32,567 nt of DNA, taken from the NCBI GenBank assembly GCA_027317845.1, contig DAHVQK010000051.1:1-32567 (forward strand), read 5' to 3'. Position numbers and translations under genes: made by a program. Below are positions 1 through 7,234 of this stretch, in pieces (position 1 is the first letter of the stretch; every line of letters begins with the position of its first letter). The stretch is from Gammaproteobacteria bacterium (lineage in GTDB: Bacteria; Pseudomonadota; Gammaproteobacteria; Steroidobacterales; Steroidobacteraceae). Below the pieces are notes generated by a model that saw nothing but the letters and a program-made list of their open reading frames with translations, did no database searches and was not told where the DNA came from.

Positions 1-25
1 CCTGACCACCCGGAGGAATTGACTG

Positions 26-544
26 ATGAAGCGATTCGCAGGCGTAATTGCTGTCACGTTGATGCTGACTGGATTGGCGTGCTGGATCGCGGCGCCGTCG
101 CAGGCCGCCACGGCGGCGAAGATCTCCTTCGCGAGGGGCTCGCCGCTCCTCAAGGAGAAGCCGCTCAAGATCGTCGCGATGGCCCCCAAGGGATCGCTCC
201 ACAACCCGTACGACGGCAACGCGAAGATGGCCAAAGAGGGTCATGCGCTGTTCATGAGCTACGGTTGCAGCGGCTGCCATGGCGGTGGCGGTGGCGGTGG
301 CATGTGCCCGCCGCTCATCAACGGTGTCTGGATCTACGGCGGAAGCGACGACACGCTGTTCCGCCTCATCTCACTCGGCTCGCAGAAACTCACTCAGAAG
401 GGATACCAGCGGGAGGCCCTGGAGAATGTGGTGGGTCCGATGCCCGAGATGGGAGTCGTGATCAAACAGTCGAGCGATCTATGGAAGATCATCACCTGGA
501 TTCGATCGGCGTACGACGGCCCCCCGAATCACAAGTACCACTGA
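26..544 (+). CDS. c-type cytochrome of a PQQ alcohol oxidation cluster
   Basis: Periplasmic single-haem cytochrome c of 172 residues, probably an electron carrier or redox partner in the alcohol oxidation module that follows. Residues 1-28 form a signal peptide ending near SQA-A. The haem site is C81-S-G-C84-H85, followed directly by seven glycines (86-92) and an extra Cys at 94. M139 and M142 near the C-terminus are candidate axial ligands. The ATG at 26 has a strong GGAGGAAT ribosome site nine bases upstream. The next gene starts seven bases after its stop, so it is the first visible member of a plus-strand operon with the binding protein and beta-propeller. Similar small cytochromes accompany PQQ dehydrogenase and ABC clusters in methylotrophs and pseudomonads. 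Its exact partner is inferred from context only. Confidence 0.85.
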   Translation: MKRFAGVIAVTLMLTGLACWIAAPSQAATAAKISFARGSPLLKEKPLKIVAMAPKGSLHNPYDGNAKMAKEGHALFMSYGCSGCHGGGGGGGMCPPLINGVWIYGGSDDTLFRLISLGSQKLTQKGYQREALENVVGPMPEMGVVIKQSSDLWKIITWIRSAYDGPPNHKYH

Positions 545-551
545 TCGGCGC

Positions 552-1787
552 GTGACCGTGCGGCGCGCACCGGGCGGTTTCGGGTTGTTCGCGCTGGCCG
601 TGCTGGCCGGCGCGAGCCTCGCCTTCGTGGCGCCCGCGGCGCCGGTGCAGGCGGCGGTGCGGTCCTTCTCGATCACCTTCCTGCGCAAGACCTATCATTT
701 CAACAAGGAGGTCCTGCCGTCGCTCCTCGAGACTCATCCCGCCGATCTCGGGGTGTCCGGCTCCGAGGAGGCGACCTCCGAGCTCAATACCGCCGGCAGG
801 TTCATCGGCTGGCATTTCACCTTGAATGTCGTCACCGTGCCGGAGGGCGGCAATCTCGCGGCCACGGCGCAACGGCTCCTCGCGCACGGCCCCAGGGTCA
901 TCATCGCCGACCTCGAGGCGAATGATCTCCTCGCTCTCGCGGACCTGCCGGCGGCGCGGAACGCCTTGATCCTCGACATGAGGACGATTGATGACAGCCT
1001 CAGGCAGCGCCAGTGCCGCGCGAATGTCTTTCACATCCTGCCGAACCAGGCGATGCTCACCGATGCGCTGGCGCAATATCTGGTGTGGAAGCGCTGGAGC
1101 CGATGGTTCATCATCCAGGGGCCGACGGCGGGGGATGCGGTGTACGCGGCGGACATCCGCCGCTCGGCGACCCGCTATGGGGCCCGGGTCGTCGCCGAGA
1201 AGACCTACCGTTACAACCCCGGCTCGCGCCGCAGCGACACCGGCTATCAGCAGATCCAGACCCAGATGCCGCTCGCGACCGAGGCCTCGGGCGATTACGA
1301 TGTGATCTTCGTCGCCGACGAGACCGATCTGTTCGGCGACTACCTGCCCTACAACACCTACGCCGCCCGACCGGTGGTGGGCACGCAGGGGCTGGTGGCG
1401 AGCGCCTGGACCCCGGCCTACCAGGAATATGCGGCGCTGCAGATGCAGCAGAGGTTCGATCTCTTCGCCCATCGCGGCATGACCGAGCGTGACTACGGCG
1501 GCTGGCTTGCCGTCAGAATCATCGGCAACGCCGTCATGCGGGCGGGAATCACCTCTCCTCTCGCCATGCGCAAATACCTCAGATCGAAAGACTTCCTGGT
1601 TGCCGGCTACAAGGGGCAGGGGCTCACCTTTCGCCGCTGGGACAACCAGTTGCGTCAGCCGGTGCTGCTCTCGACGCCCCTCATGACCGTCTCCATGTCG
1701 CCGCAGCACGGGTTTCTCCATCCGGGGTACACGACCGATACCCTGGGGTTCGATGAGCCGGAGACGAAATGCCATCTCGGACACTGA
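552..1787 (+). CDS. Periplasmic ABC-type binding protein of PQQ-dependent alcohol dehydrogenase system
   Basis: Exported protein of 411 residues of the type that accompanies PQQ alcohol dehydrogenases (from memory, the family annotated as 'ABC transporter substrate-binding protein, PQQ-dependent alcohol dehydrogenase system'). The GTG start gives an N-terminal signal peptide (residues about 1-35, ending near VQA). The mature part resembles branched-chain amino acid or urea binding proteins: alternating Rossmann-like segments, with stretches such as YDVIFVADETD and the closing sequence that describes a C-terminal lobe. It overlaps the beta-propeller gene by 19 bases and follows the cytochrome by seven, which indicates co-transcription. 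The likely role is ligand delivery or sensing for the ABC-2 type transporter encoded at 5613-7207. In the Methylobacterium lut cluster a comparable binding protein serves lanthanide handling. The ligand here is not known. Confidence 0.8.
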   Translation: MTVRRAPGGFGLFALAVLAGASLAFVAPAAPVQAAVRSFSITFLRKTYHFNKEVLPSLLETHPADLGVSGSEEATSELNTAGRFIGWHFTLNVVTVPEGGNLAATAQRLLAHGPRVIIADLEANDLLALADLPAARNALILDMRTIDDSLRQRQCRANVFHILPNQAMLTDALAQYLVWKRWSRWFIIQGPTAGDAVYAADIRRSATRYGARVVAEKTYRYNPGSRRSDTGYQQIQTQMPLATEASGDYDVIFVADETDLFGDYLPYNTYAARPVVGTQGLVASAWTPAYQEYAALQMQQRFDLFAHRGMTERDYGGWLAVRIIGNAVMRAGITSPLAMRKYLRSKDFLVAGYKGQGLTFRRWDNQLRQPVLLSTPLMTVSMSPQHGFLHPGYTTDTLGFDEPETKCHLGH

Positions 1788-2758
1788 CCGGGCGTCGCGC
1801 CGCGCTGCTCCTGCCCGCCCTCGTGCTGTGCTCCCTCGCCGCGGGAGCCCGTGCGAGCGAGCTGTTCGTCTCGAACGAAATCGATGATACGGTGACCGTG
1901 CTCAACGGCGAGACGTACCAGAGGATCGCGACGATTCCCACCGATCAGCGGCCGAGGGGCATCTTTGCGACGCCGGACCACAGGTACGTGCTGGTGTGCG
2001 ACGGCGATTCGAGCAACATCGACGTGATCGATGCGAAGACGTTGAAGGTCGTGCGCAGGATCGGGACCGGGCCTGACCCTGAAACGCTCGCAATGTCCCC
2101 CTCGGGGGACAAGGTCTACGTGTCCAATGAAAACAACGCCCTGGTCACGGTCATCAATTTCGCCACCGGCAAGTGGATCAAGCAGATCCCGGTCGGCATA
2201 GAGCCCGAGGGGCTTGCAGTGAGTCGGCACGGGCGGACCGTGGTGGTGGTCTCCGAGACGACCAGCATGGCCCATTTCATCGATACGAGGACCTGGAAGG
2301 TCGCGGCCAACATCCTGGTCGACACGAGGCCGAGGATCGCGCAATTCACCCGCGACCAGCGCTATCTGTGGGTTTCCTCCGAGGTCGGGGGGACGGTCTC
2401 GGTCATCGACCCGCGCACCCATCGCATCCTTCACATCATCAATTTCCACATACCGGGTGTGGACCGGGAATACATCGGACCCGTCGGCGTGCGCTTCACG
2501 CCCGACGATCGCACGGCGTTCGTGGCCCTGGGCCGCGCCAACCGGGTCGCCGTCGTCGATGCGCGGACGTACGAGGTCGAGAAGTATATTCTGGTCGGCC
2601 AGCGGCCCTGGCAGATCGCCTTCAGCCCGGGCCACAAGAGGCTCTTCGTCGTCAACGGTCTCACCAATGACCTGACGATCATCGATGTGTCCTCCGAGGA
2701 GGCGGTGAAGTCCGTTCCCGTCGGCCGTCTGCCCTGGGGGATCGCGGTCATCCCGTGA
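1769..2758 (+). CDS. YVTN-type seven-bladed beta-propeller protein, PQQ-cluster associated
   Basis: Secreted protein of 329 residues. A signal peptide covers residues 1-29 (cleavage near ARA-S). The rest is repeats of about 40 residues with the pattern 'V.V.D..T..V...I..G..P.G.A.SPDG..V.V.', as in SNIDVIDAKTLKVVRRI and RVAVVDARTYEVEKYI. Such repeats form a seven-bladed propeller. Propellers of this type are regularly linked to PQQ-dependent alcohol catabolism with the preceding binding protein, but no catalytic activity is established for them. Possible roles are binding of PQQ or metal, or scaffolding in the periplasm. The ATG at 1769 lies inside the 3' end of the preceding gene (19-base overlap), so translation is probably coupled. 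A convergent ABC ATPase gene ends 22 bases after it. Confidence 0.85.
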   Translation: MPSRTLTGRRAALLLPALVLCSLAAGARASELFVSNEIDDTVTVLNGETYQRIATIPTDQRPRGIFATPDHRYVLVCDGDSSNIDVIDAKTLKVVRRIGTGPDPETLAMSPSGDKVYVSNENNALVTVINFATGKWIKQIPVGIEPEGLAVSRHGRTVVVVSETTSMAHFIDTRTWKVAANILVDTRPRIAQFTRDQRYLWVSSEVGGTVSVIDPRTHRILHIINFHIPGVDREYIGPVGVRFTPDDRTAFVALGRANRVAVVDARTYEVEKYILVGQRPWQIAFSPGHKRLFVVNGLTNDLTIIDVSSEEAVKSVPVGRLPWGIAVIP

Positions 2759-2780
2759 GCCGCCTGCCGGGCGCCACGGC

Positions 2781-3557
2781 TCACTTGGGCGCGCTGGTCG
2801 CGGCGGAGCCGATGAGTTCCCGGTGGTGGCGCAGGACTTCATCGCGCAGCAGCTCGATCTCGGGGCCGCTGTGGCGCTGGCTGCGCGCGAGGCTCACCTC
2901 CACCTCGCCCACCACGTGGGCCGGCGGAGCGGAGAGCAGCACGAGACGGTCCGCGAGCACCAGCGCCTCGCGCAGGTCGTGCGTGACGAACAACACTGTC
3001 GTGGGCCGGGCGCGCCACAGCGTGAGCAGGAGCTCGCGCAACTGCTCCACCGTATCGTGATCGAGCGACACGAAGGGCTCGTCCATGAGCAGCAGGTCCG
3101 GCTCGATCGCAAAGGCGCGCGCGATCGCCACCCGGCGGCTCATCCCGACCGACAGCTGTGGCGGATAGAGATCCTGCGCCCCGGGGAGGCCGACCGCCGT
3201 CAGCATGTCCTTGACGACGGCATCGGCGCGATCCGGGGGCAGCACCAGCGCGATGTTCTCGTAGACGGTGCGCCAGGGAAGCAGCCGCGGCTCCTGAAAG
3301 ACGTAGCCCACCCGCGCCGGGCGGCCGTCGGGGCGCGGCGCAAGCCTCACTTCCCCGACATAATCGCGGTCGAGCCCGGCCACGATATTGAGAAACGTCG
3401 TCTTGCCGCAGCCCGAGGGACCGACGAGGGCGACGAGCTCGCCCGCCGCGATCCTGAGCGAGAGACCCGCGAGGGCCTCGTGAGACGCTGCGCCGCGCGC
3501 CCGCGCATAGCGTTTCTCGCGGATCTCGGCGAGCAGGGCCGGCGTCACGGGCGCCAT
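2781..3557 (-). CDS. ABC transporter ATP-binding protein, NitT/TauT (SsuB/TauB) type
   Basis: Cytoplasmic ATPase subunit of 258 residues that powers the importer encoded by the next two genes upstream on the minus strand. Visible motifs are Walker A GPSGCGKT (46-53), Q-loop Q88, Walker B LLLMDEP (155-161) and the switch His in FVTHDLREAL. The signature is LSVGM instead of LSGGQ, a conservative but noticeable departure. The ATG at 3557 overlaps the permease stop by 13 bases, which argues against the much longer open frame that continues upstream. The family imports nitrate, taurine, alkanesulfonates, pyrimidine or thiamine precursors. Substrate cannot be read from this subunit. Confidence 0.85.
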   Translation of the reverse strand: MAPVTPALLAEIREKRYARARGAASHEALAGLSLRIAAGELVALVGPSGCGKTTFLNIVAGLDRDYVGEVRLAPRPDGRPARVGYVFQEPRLLPWRTVYENIALVLPPDRADAVVKDMLTAVGLPGAQDLYPPQLSVGMSRRVAIARAFAIEPDLLLMDEPFVSLDHDTVEQLRELLLTLWRARPTTVLFVTHDLREALVLADRLVLLSAPPAHVVGEVEVSLARSQRHSGPEIELLRDEVLRHHRELIGSAATSAPK

Positions 3558-4324
3558 CGTCCGGCGCGCCGCTCGAGCGGCTGGAAGAGCACCCACTCGA
3601 TCAGCTGGATCACCGCCACGAAGGCGATGGTGTAGGCGAGGATGCCCGTCACGTCGAACTGCTGGAAGTAGAGCTGGATCTCGAAGCCGACACCGTTGCT
3701 GCGCCCGAGGAGCTCGACGATCAACACGATCTTCCACACGAGGGCGAGGCCCGAGCGGGCGGCCGCGAACAGATAGGGGTAGAGCTGCGGCAGGATCACG
3801 TGCCGAAGCGTCCGCCACCGGCCGACATGAAAGCTCTGCGCCATCTGCGAATAGTTCCGATCGAGCGCGCGGGCGCCTTCGCGCAGCGTCACGGCGACGG
3901 CCGGGATCTTGTTGACCGCCACGGCGCCGATCGCCGCCGCCTCGGTGAGCCCGAACCACACATAGGCCAGCACGATGATGACGAGCGCCGGGAGATTCAG
4001 CAGCAATACGAGCCAGCTGTCGAACAGGACGTCCAAGGTCCTAGAGCGGCCCATCACGATGCCGATCGCGGTGCCGACGGTCATCGCCACGAGAAAGGCG
4101 GCCGTCACCCGCGCCAGGGTGATGCCGAGATTGAACGGCAGCGTGCCATCGGCGCACAGGCGCGCGAGCTCGATGAATACGGCGCTCGCCGAAGGCAGCA
4201 TGCGGCTGTGCAGCGACTCGGCGGCGAGCTGCCAGATGGCGATGAGCAGGGCGATCGAGCCGATACGCTGCGCCAGCGAGAAAGCCCGCAGCCAGAAGGC
4301 GCGCTGCGCGGCGCTCGAGCTCAT
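3545..4324 (-). CDS. ABC transporter permease, NitT/TauT (SsuC/TauC) type
   Basis: Inner-membrane permease of 259 residues with about six hydrophobic segments. It has the binding-protein-dependent permease loop (EAA-like region EGARALDRNYSQMAQSFHVG, followed by LRHVILPQLYPYLF) that contacts the ATPase. The order binding protein, permease, ATPase is the standard one for SsuABC/TauABC importers. Its ATG (4322-4324) directly abuts the TGA of the binding protein gene (4325-4327), and its 3' end overlaps the ATPase start, so the three genes form one unit. The unit sits antiparallel inside a PQQ alcohol oxidation cluster, so a substrate connected with that pathway (a cofactor, chelator or sulfur/nitrogen compound) is possible but not shown. 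Confidence 0.85.
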   Translation of the reverse strand: MSSSAAQRAFWLRAFSLAQRIGSIALLIAIWQLAAESLHSRMLPSASAVFIELARLCADGTLPFNLGITLARVTAAFLVAMTVGTAIGIVMGRSRTLDVLFDSWLVLLLNLPALVIIVLAYVWFGLTEAAAIGAVAVNKIPAVAVTLREGARALDRNYSQMAQSFHVGRWRTLRHVILPQLYPYLFAAARSGLALVWKIVLIVELLGRSNGVGFEIQLYFQQFDVTGILAYTIAFVAVIQLIEWVLFQPLERRAGRWRP

Positions 4325-5299
4325 TCAGTAACGCACCGATTCGAGGAACGTGCCGGGCTGCAGGGTGGAGCTCGAGCCGACCAGTGTTCTGCCCCCGAGG
4401 CGTGCGAAGAGGGCGTAGAGGGCTTCGGCCTCATGGCGCTCACGCGTGCCCCAGTGCAGTGGAATGCCGGCCCGGAAACCCTTGCGCAGCGCCGCGAGCT
4501 GCGCCGGGTCGCGCGCCCCGGTTCTCGGTCCGAGCCAGCGCCACTCGGCATCCGATGTCGCGAGGATCGACTCCGCCTGACGCGTGGCGCGCACGAAGCC
4601 GGCCAACGCGCGGGGATGCGCCCTTGCCCACCGATCGGACACGACATACCCCACGAGCGGGATCGGGACTTTGAAGCCGAGCTGGCGCAGCGCATCGCTC
4701 ATCGGCAGGACCACCGGAAGGCCCCGGCTCGTCAGCTGCGCGGCGAAATTCCAGTACGTCAGCACGGCATCGAGGCGACCGGCCAGGAGCTCCTGATTGA
4801 GCAGGGGCGGGGAGCCGTAGGAGACTCGCGCATCGCGTGCGAGGTCGATGTGCCGCGCGCGCGCGAGCGCTTGCAGGATCACCCAGCTCTTATCGAGTGG
4901 GCTGCCGGCCACGCCGAGCCGGCGATGGCGCAGGTCGGCGAGGCGATGGATCGGCGCGCCGCGTGCGGCCACCAGCGCGCCGAGATCGGTCGAGAACGGA
5001 AAGAACGTCCAATGCGCGCCGGAGGCGCGTTCACGGGAAACCCACAGCCAGTCCGACACCGCGCAATCGACGCGCCCGGCCTGCAGCGCCACCAGGGTCG
5101 CCGGGGTGCTCGCCAGCGCCAACTTGTCGATGCGGATGCCGTTCGCCCTGTCGAGTCCGTGATGCGCGATGACATCCATCACCCAGTTCACGGTGCCGAA
5201 CTTCAAGACCGCGATGCGCAGTGTGGGCGCCGCCCGCGCGATCCCGGGCCCGAGGGCGGCCACGAGAAGCAGGACGATATATCGGCGGACGCAGCGCAA
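4325..5299 (-). CDS. NitT/TauT-family ABC substrate-binding protein
   Basis: Periplasmic binding protein of 324 residues for the importer encoded downstream (3545-4324 and 2781-3557). The TTG at 5299 is chosen because it is preceded by GGGGGAA with about eight bases spacing and gives a compact signal peptide (hydrophobic IVLLLVAAL, cleavage near ARA-A, residue 23). An ATG at 5404 is in frame but would add about 35 Arg/Cys-rich residues before the signal peptide. The mature sequence has the family's early pattern 'LRIAVLKFGTVNW' and 'ALQAGRVDCAVSDWLWV', typical of SsuA/TauA/NMT1-like proteins that bind small anions or aromatic or pyrimidine compounds. The ligand is unknown. Position within a PQQ dehydrogenase cluster is unusual for a plain sulfonate importer. 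Confidence 0.8.
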   Translation of the reverse strand: MRCVRRYIVLLLVAALGPGIARAAPTLRIAVLKFGTVNWVMDVIAHHGLDRANGIRIDKLALASTPATLVALQAGRVDCAVSDWLWVSRERASGAHWTFFPFSTDLGALVAARGAPIHRLADLRHRRLGVAGSPLDKSWVILQALARARHIDLARDARVSYGSPPLLNQELLAGRLDAVLTYWNFAAQLTSRGLPVVLPMSDALRQLGFKVPIPLVGYVVSDRWARAHPRALAGFVRATRQAESILATSDAEWRWLGPRTGARDPAQLAALRKGFRAGIPLHWGTRERHEAEALYALFARLGGRTLVGSSSTLQPGTFLESVRY

Positions 5300-5612
5300 C
5301 GGTCGTGTTCCCCCGCGGGCCAGCGGCCCTTCCGGGCGTGTCGCCCAGGATCGTGCATCGCCGCAACAGGCCAGACAAGCCCTGCGGCGGTGAGACGATC
5401 GCATTATGGCATACTGTTCCCGATACGACACAGATCGGTCCGCCGCGGGGATCGGGCCCTGTTTTCGAATGCGCCGTTGGCGGGCCGGGGGGATTTGTTG
5501 TCCAATGCCTGATGGCGGGACGCAGCGCCGCAGGCCTCGGTCCGACCCGTGTGCCGGGCGCGCGGGTGCGCCCCGGGCGGCGGCATTGTCGGCCGTGAGA
5601 CGATGAGGCGTG
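5300..5612. other. Divergent intergenic region between binding-protein gene and ABC-2 operon
   Basis: About 310 bases without a convincing gene, between two divergent starts. It must hold promoters for the NitT/TauT operon (minus) and the ABC-2 operon (plus). I see no clear -35/-10 pair and no -24/-12 element. A GC-rich imperfect inverted repeat lies at about 5554-5578 (CCGGGCGC and GCGCCCCGG arms). The segment near 5414-5430 contains TGTTCCCGATACG, which loosely resembles TGTTCCAATACGG at 9731-9743 upstream of the alcohol dehydrogenase. This may be chance. Confidence 0.5.
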
Positions 5613-6404
5613 ATGTTGGAGGTCAAAACACAGACGGGAGACGCCGGCGCCGCGGGCCCAACGGCCCGGGAGGCGCCGCCGCTGGTCGTTGAGGGACTCA
5701 GTCACGCGTTCGGCAAGCGGCAGGCCTTGCGAGAGGTATCTTTCCGACTCGAGCGCGGCGACCGGACGATGCTGCTCGGTCTCAATGGCGCCGGCAAGAC
5801 GACACTCTTCTCACTCATCACCCGCCTGTACAATCATCGCGGCGGCTCGATCCGGATCTTCGGGTGGGAAATTCAGCGCAAACCCTCGGAGGCGCTCGCC
5901 CGGCTCGGCGTCGTGTTCCAGCTCCCGACCCTGGATCTCGAGCTCTCGGTCGCGCAGAATCTCTTCTATCACGCCGCCCTGCACGGCCTGCCGCGCCGTG
6001 AGGCAGCGGCGCGCTTGAAGCGTGAGATAGAGCGTGTCGGACTGACCGATCGGCTCCGCGAGAATGCGCGCACATTGAGCGGCGGACAACGGCGTCGCGT
6101 GGAGATCGCGCGTGCCCTGATCCATCGGCCGAGGCTCCTGCTCCTCGATGAGCCGACGGTGGGGTTGGACGTCGCGAGCCGGCAGTTCCTGCTCGATCAT
6201 GTCCGCATGCTGTGTCGTGAGGAGGGGCTTGCGGCCCTGTGGGCGACACACCTGATCGATGAGGTCGATGACGAGGCGCGCGTGATCGTGCTGCACCGGG
6301 GCCAGGTCCTTGCGGAAGGGCCGGTTCCGGAGGTGATCCGCCGCGCGAATGCCACATCGATGCGCGAGGCGTTCGATAAGCTGACCGGCGAGCACCTCGA
6401 ATGA
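5613..6404 (+). CDS. ABC-2 type transporter ATP-binding protein, PQQ alcohol cluster
   Basis: ATPase of 263 residues. Motifs are Walker A GLNGAGKT (56-63), Q-loop in VFQLPTLD, signature LSGGQ (155-159), Walker B LLLLDEP (175-181), D-loop GLD and switch His in ATHLIDE. The extended N-terminus and GLNGAGKT are typical of ABC-2 type (export-like) ATPases, including those annotated as part of PQQ-dependent alcohol dehydrogenase systems and LutE of Methylobacterium. Either GTG 5610 or ATG 5613 could start it; ATG is preferred. The stop overlaps the permease start as ATGA (6401-6404), so the two are translationally coupled. With the periplasmic protein at 552-1787 it probably forms one transporter. 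Direction and substrate are unproven. Confidence 0.88.
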   Translation: MLEVKTQTGDAGAAGPTAREAPPLVVEGLSHAFGKRQALREVSFRLERGDRTMLLGLNGAGKTTLFSLITRLYNHRGGSIRIFGWEIQRKPSEALARLGVVFQLPTLDLELSVAQNLFYHAALHGLPRREAAARLKREIERVGLTDRLRENARTLSGGQRRRVEIARALIHRPRLLLLDEPTVGLDVASRQFLLDHVRMLCREEGLAALWATHLIDEVDDEARVIVLHRGQVLAEGPVPEVIRRANATSMREAFDKLTGEHLE

Positions 6405-7207
6405 AGCCCGTCCATTACTACCGCTGCATGCGCGGCATCGTGTGGCGCGAGGCGTTGCGCTTCCTCAACCAGCGCGGCAGGTTTCTTGCGGCCCTGGTGC
6501 GCCCGCTGGTGTGGCTGCTCATCTTCGCCACCGGATTTCGCTTCGTGCTCGGCGTGTCGATCATTCCGCCTTACCAGACCTACATCCCGTACCAGGTCTA
6601 CATCGCGCCGGGTCTCATCGGCATGATCCTGATGTTTCAAGGCATGCAGAGCTCGCTGTCGATGGTCTGGGACCGCGAGACCGGCAGCATGCGCACGCTG
6701 CTGGTGAGCCCGCTGCCGCGCTGGTACCTTCTGCTCTCGAAACTGATCGCGGCGGTCATCGTCTCGGTCCTGCAGGCGTACGTCTTCCTGATCATCGGCT
6801 ATTTCTGGGGCATTCACCCGCCGCGCTGGGGCTACCTCACGGTGCTCCCGGCCCTGATCCTCTCGGGCATGATGCTGAGCGCACTCGGCCTGTTCCTGTC
6901 GTCGGTGATCCGTCAGCTCGAGAATTTCGCGGGCGTCATGAATTTCGTGATCTTCCCGATGTTCTTCGCCTCATCCGCGCTGTATCCGCTGTGGACCGTG
7001 AAGCAGGCGAACGAGAAGCTCTACTACCTCTGCATGGCGAACCCCTTCACACACGCGGTCGAGCTGGTCCGCTTCGCGCTCTACGAGAAGTTCAACCATG
7101 TGTCATTCGCCGTCGTCGGCGGGTGTCTTGTCCTCTTTGCGGTCCTCGCGATCGTGGGTTACGACCCCGGGCGAGGCCTCATCGCCCGTCGCCAGGGGGG
7201 CGAGTGA
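6401..7207 (+). CDS. ABC-2 type transporter permease, PQQ alcohol cluster
   Basis: Inner-membrane protein of 268 residues with about six hydrophobic helices and the ABC-2 pattern. The segment VWDRETGSMRTLLVSPLPRW precedes the central helices, and a late motif FPMFFASSALYPLW lies before the final periplasmic loop and helix. It is the membrane partner of the preceding ATPase (four-base overlap). From memory, this permease family is found next to PQQ ethanol/phenylethanol dehydrogenases (ped cluster of Pseudomonas putida) and in the lut cluster of methylotrophs (LutF). In lut it is required for movement of lanthanide across the inner membrane. Here the same job is an inference from gene content. 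It converges with the TonB receptor gene, whose stop lies 27 bases away. Confidence 0.85.
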   Translation: MKPVHYYRCMRGIVWREALRFLNQRGRFLAALVRPLVWLLIFATGFRFVLGVSIIPPYQTYIPYQVYIAPGLIGMILMFQGMQSSLSMVWDRETGSMRTLLVSPLPRWYLLLSKLIAAVIVSVLQAYVFLIIGYFWGIHPPRWGYLTVLPALILSGMMLSALGLFLSSVIRQLENFAGVMNFVIFPMFFASSALYPLWTVKQANEKLYYLCMANPFTHAVELVRFALYEKFNHVSFAVVGGCLVLFAVLAIVGYDPGRGLIARRQGGE

Positions 7208-7234
7208 GTCTCGCGAGGCGCGCCGCGGGCGGCC
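7208..7234. terminator. Possible short bidirectional hairpin between convergent genes
   Basis: The 27-base gap between two convergent stops, together with the flanking bases, contains GAGGC...GCCTC with an inner GCCGC-GG-GCGGC pairing. There is no run of T on either strand, so this is at best a weak bidirectional terminator. Confidence 0.3.

Noticed and set aside
492-1784. Minus-strand open frame opposite the periplasmic binding protein
   Set aside because: No signal, no motif, and the plus strand has a coherent operon with overlapping starts.
5414-5430. Second copy of the GTTCC/ATACG element upstream of the ABC-2 operon
   Set aside because: Similarity to 9731-9743 is short and needs a one-base gap; it lacks the inverted arm, so chance is likely.
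3800-5512. Plus-strand open frame of 570 codons over the NitT/TauT permease and binding protein
   Set aside because: Arg/Gln/His-rich shadow; the minus strand encodes a standard three-gene ABC operon.
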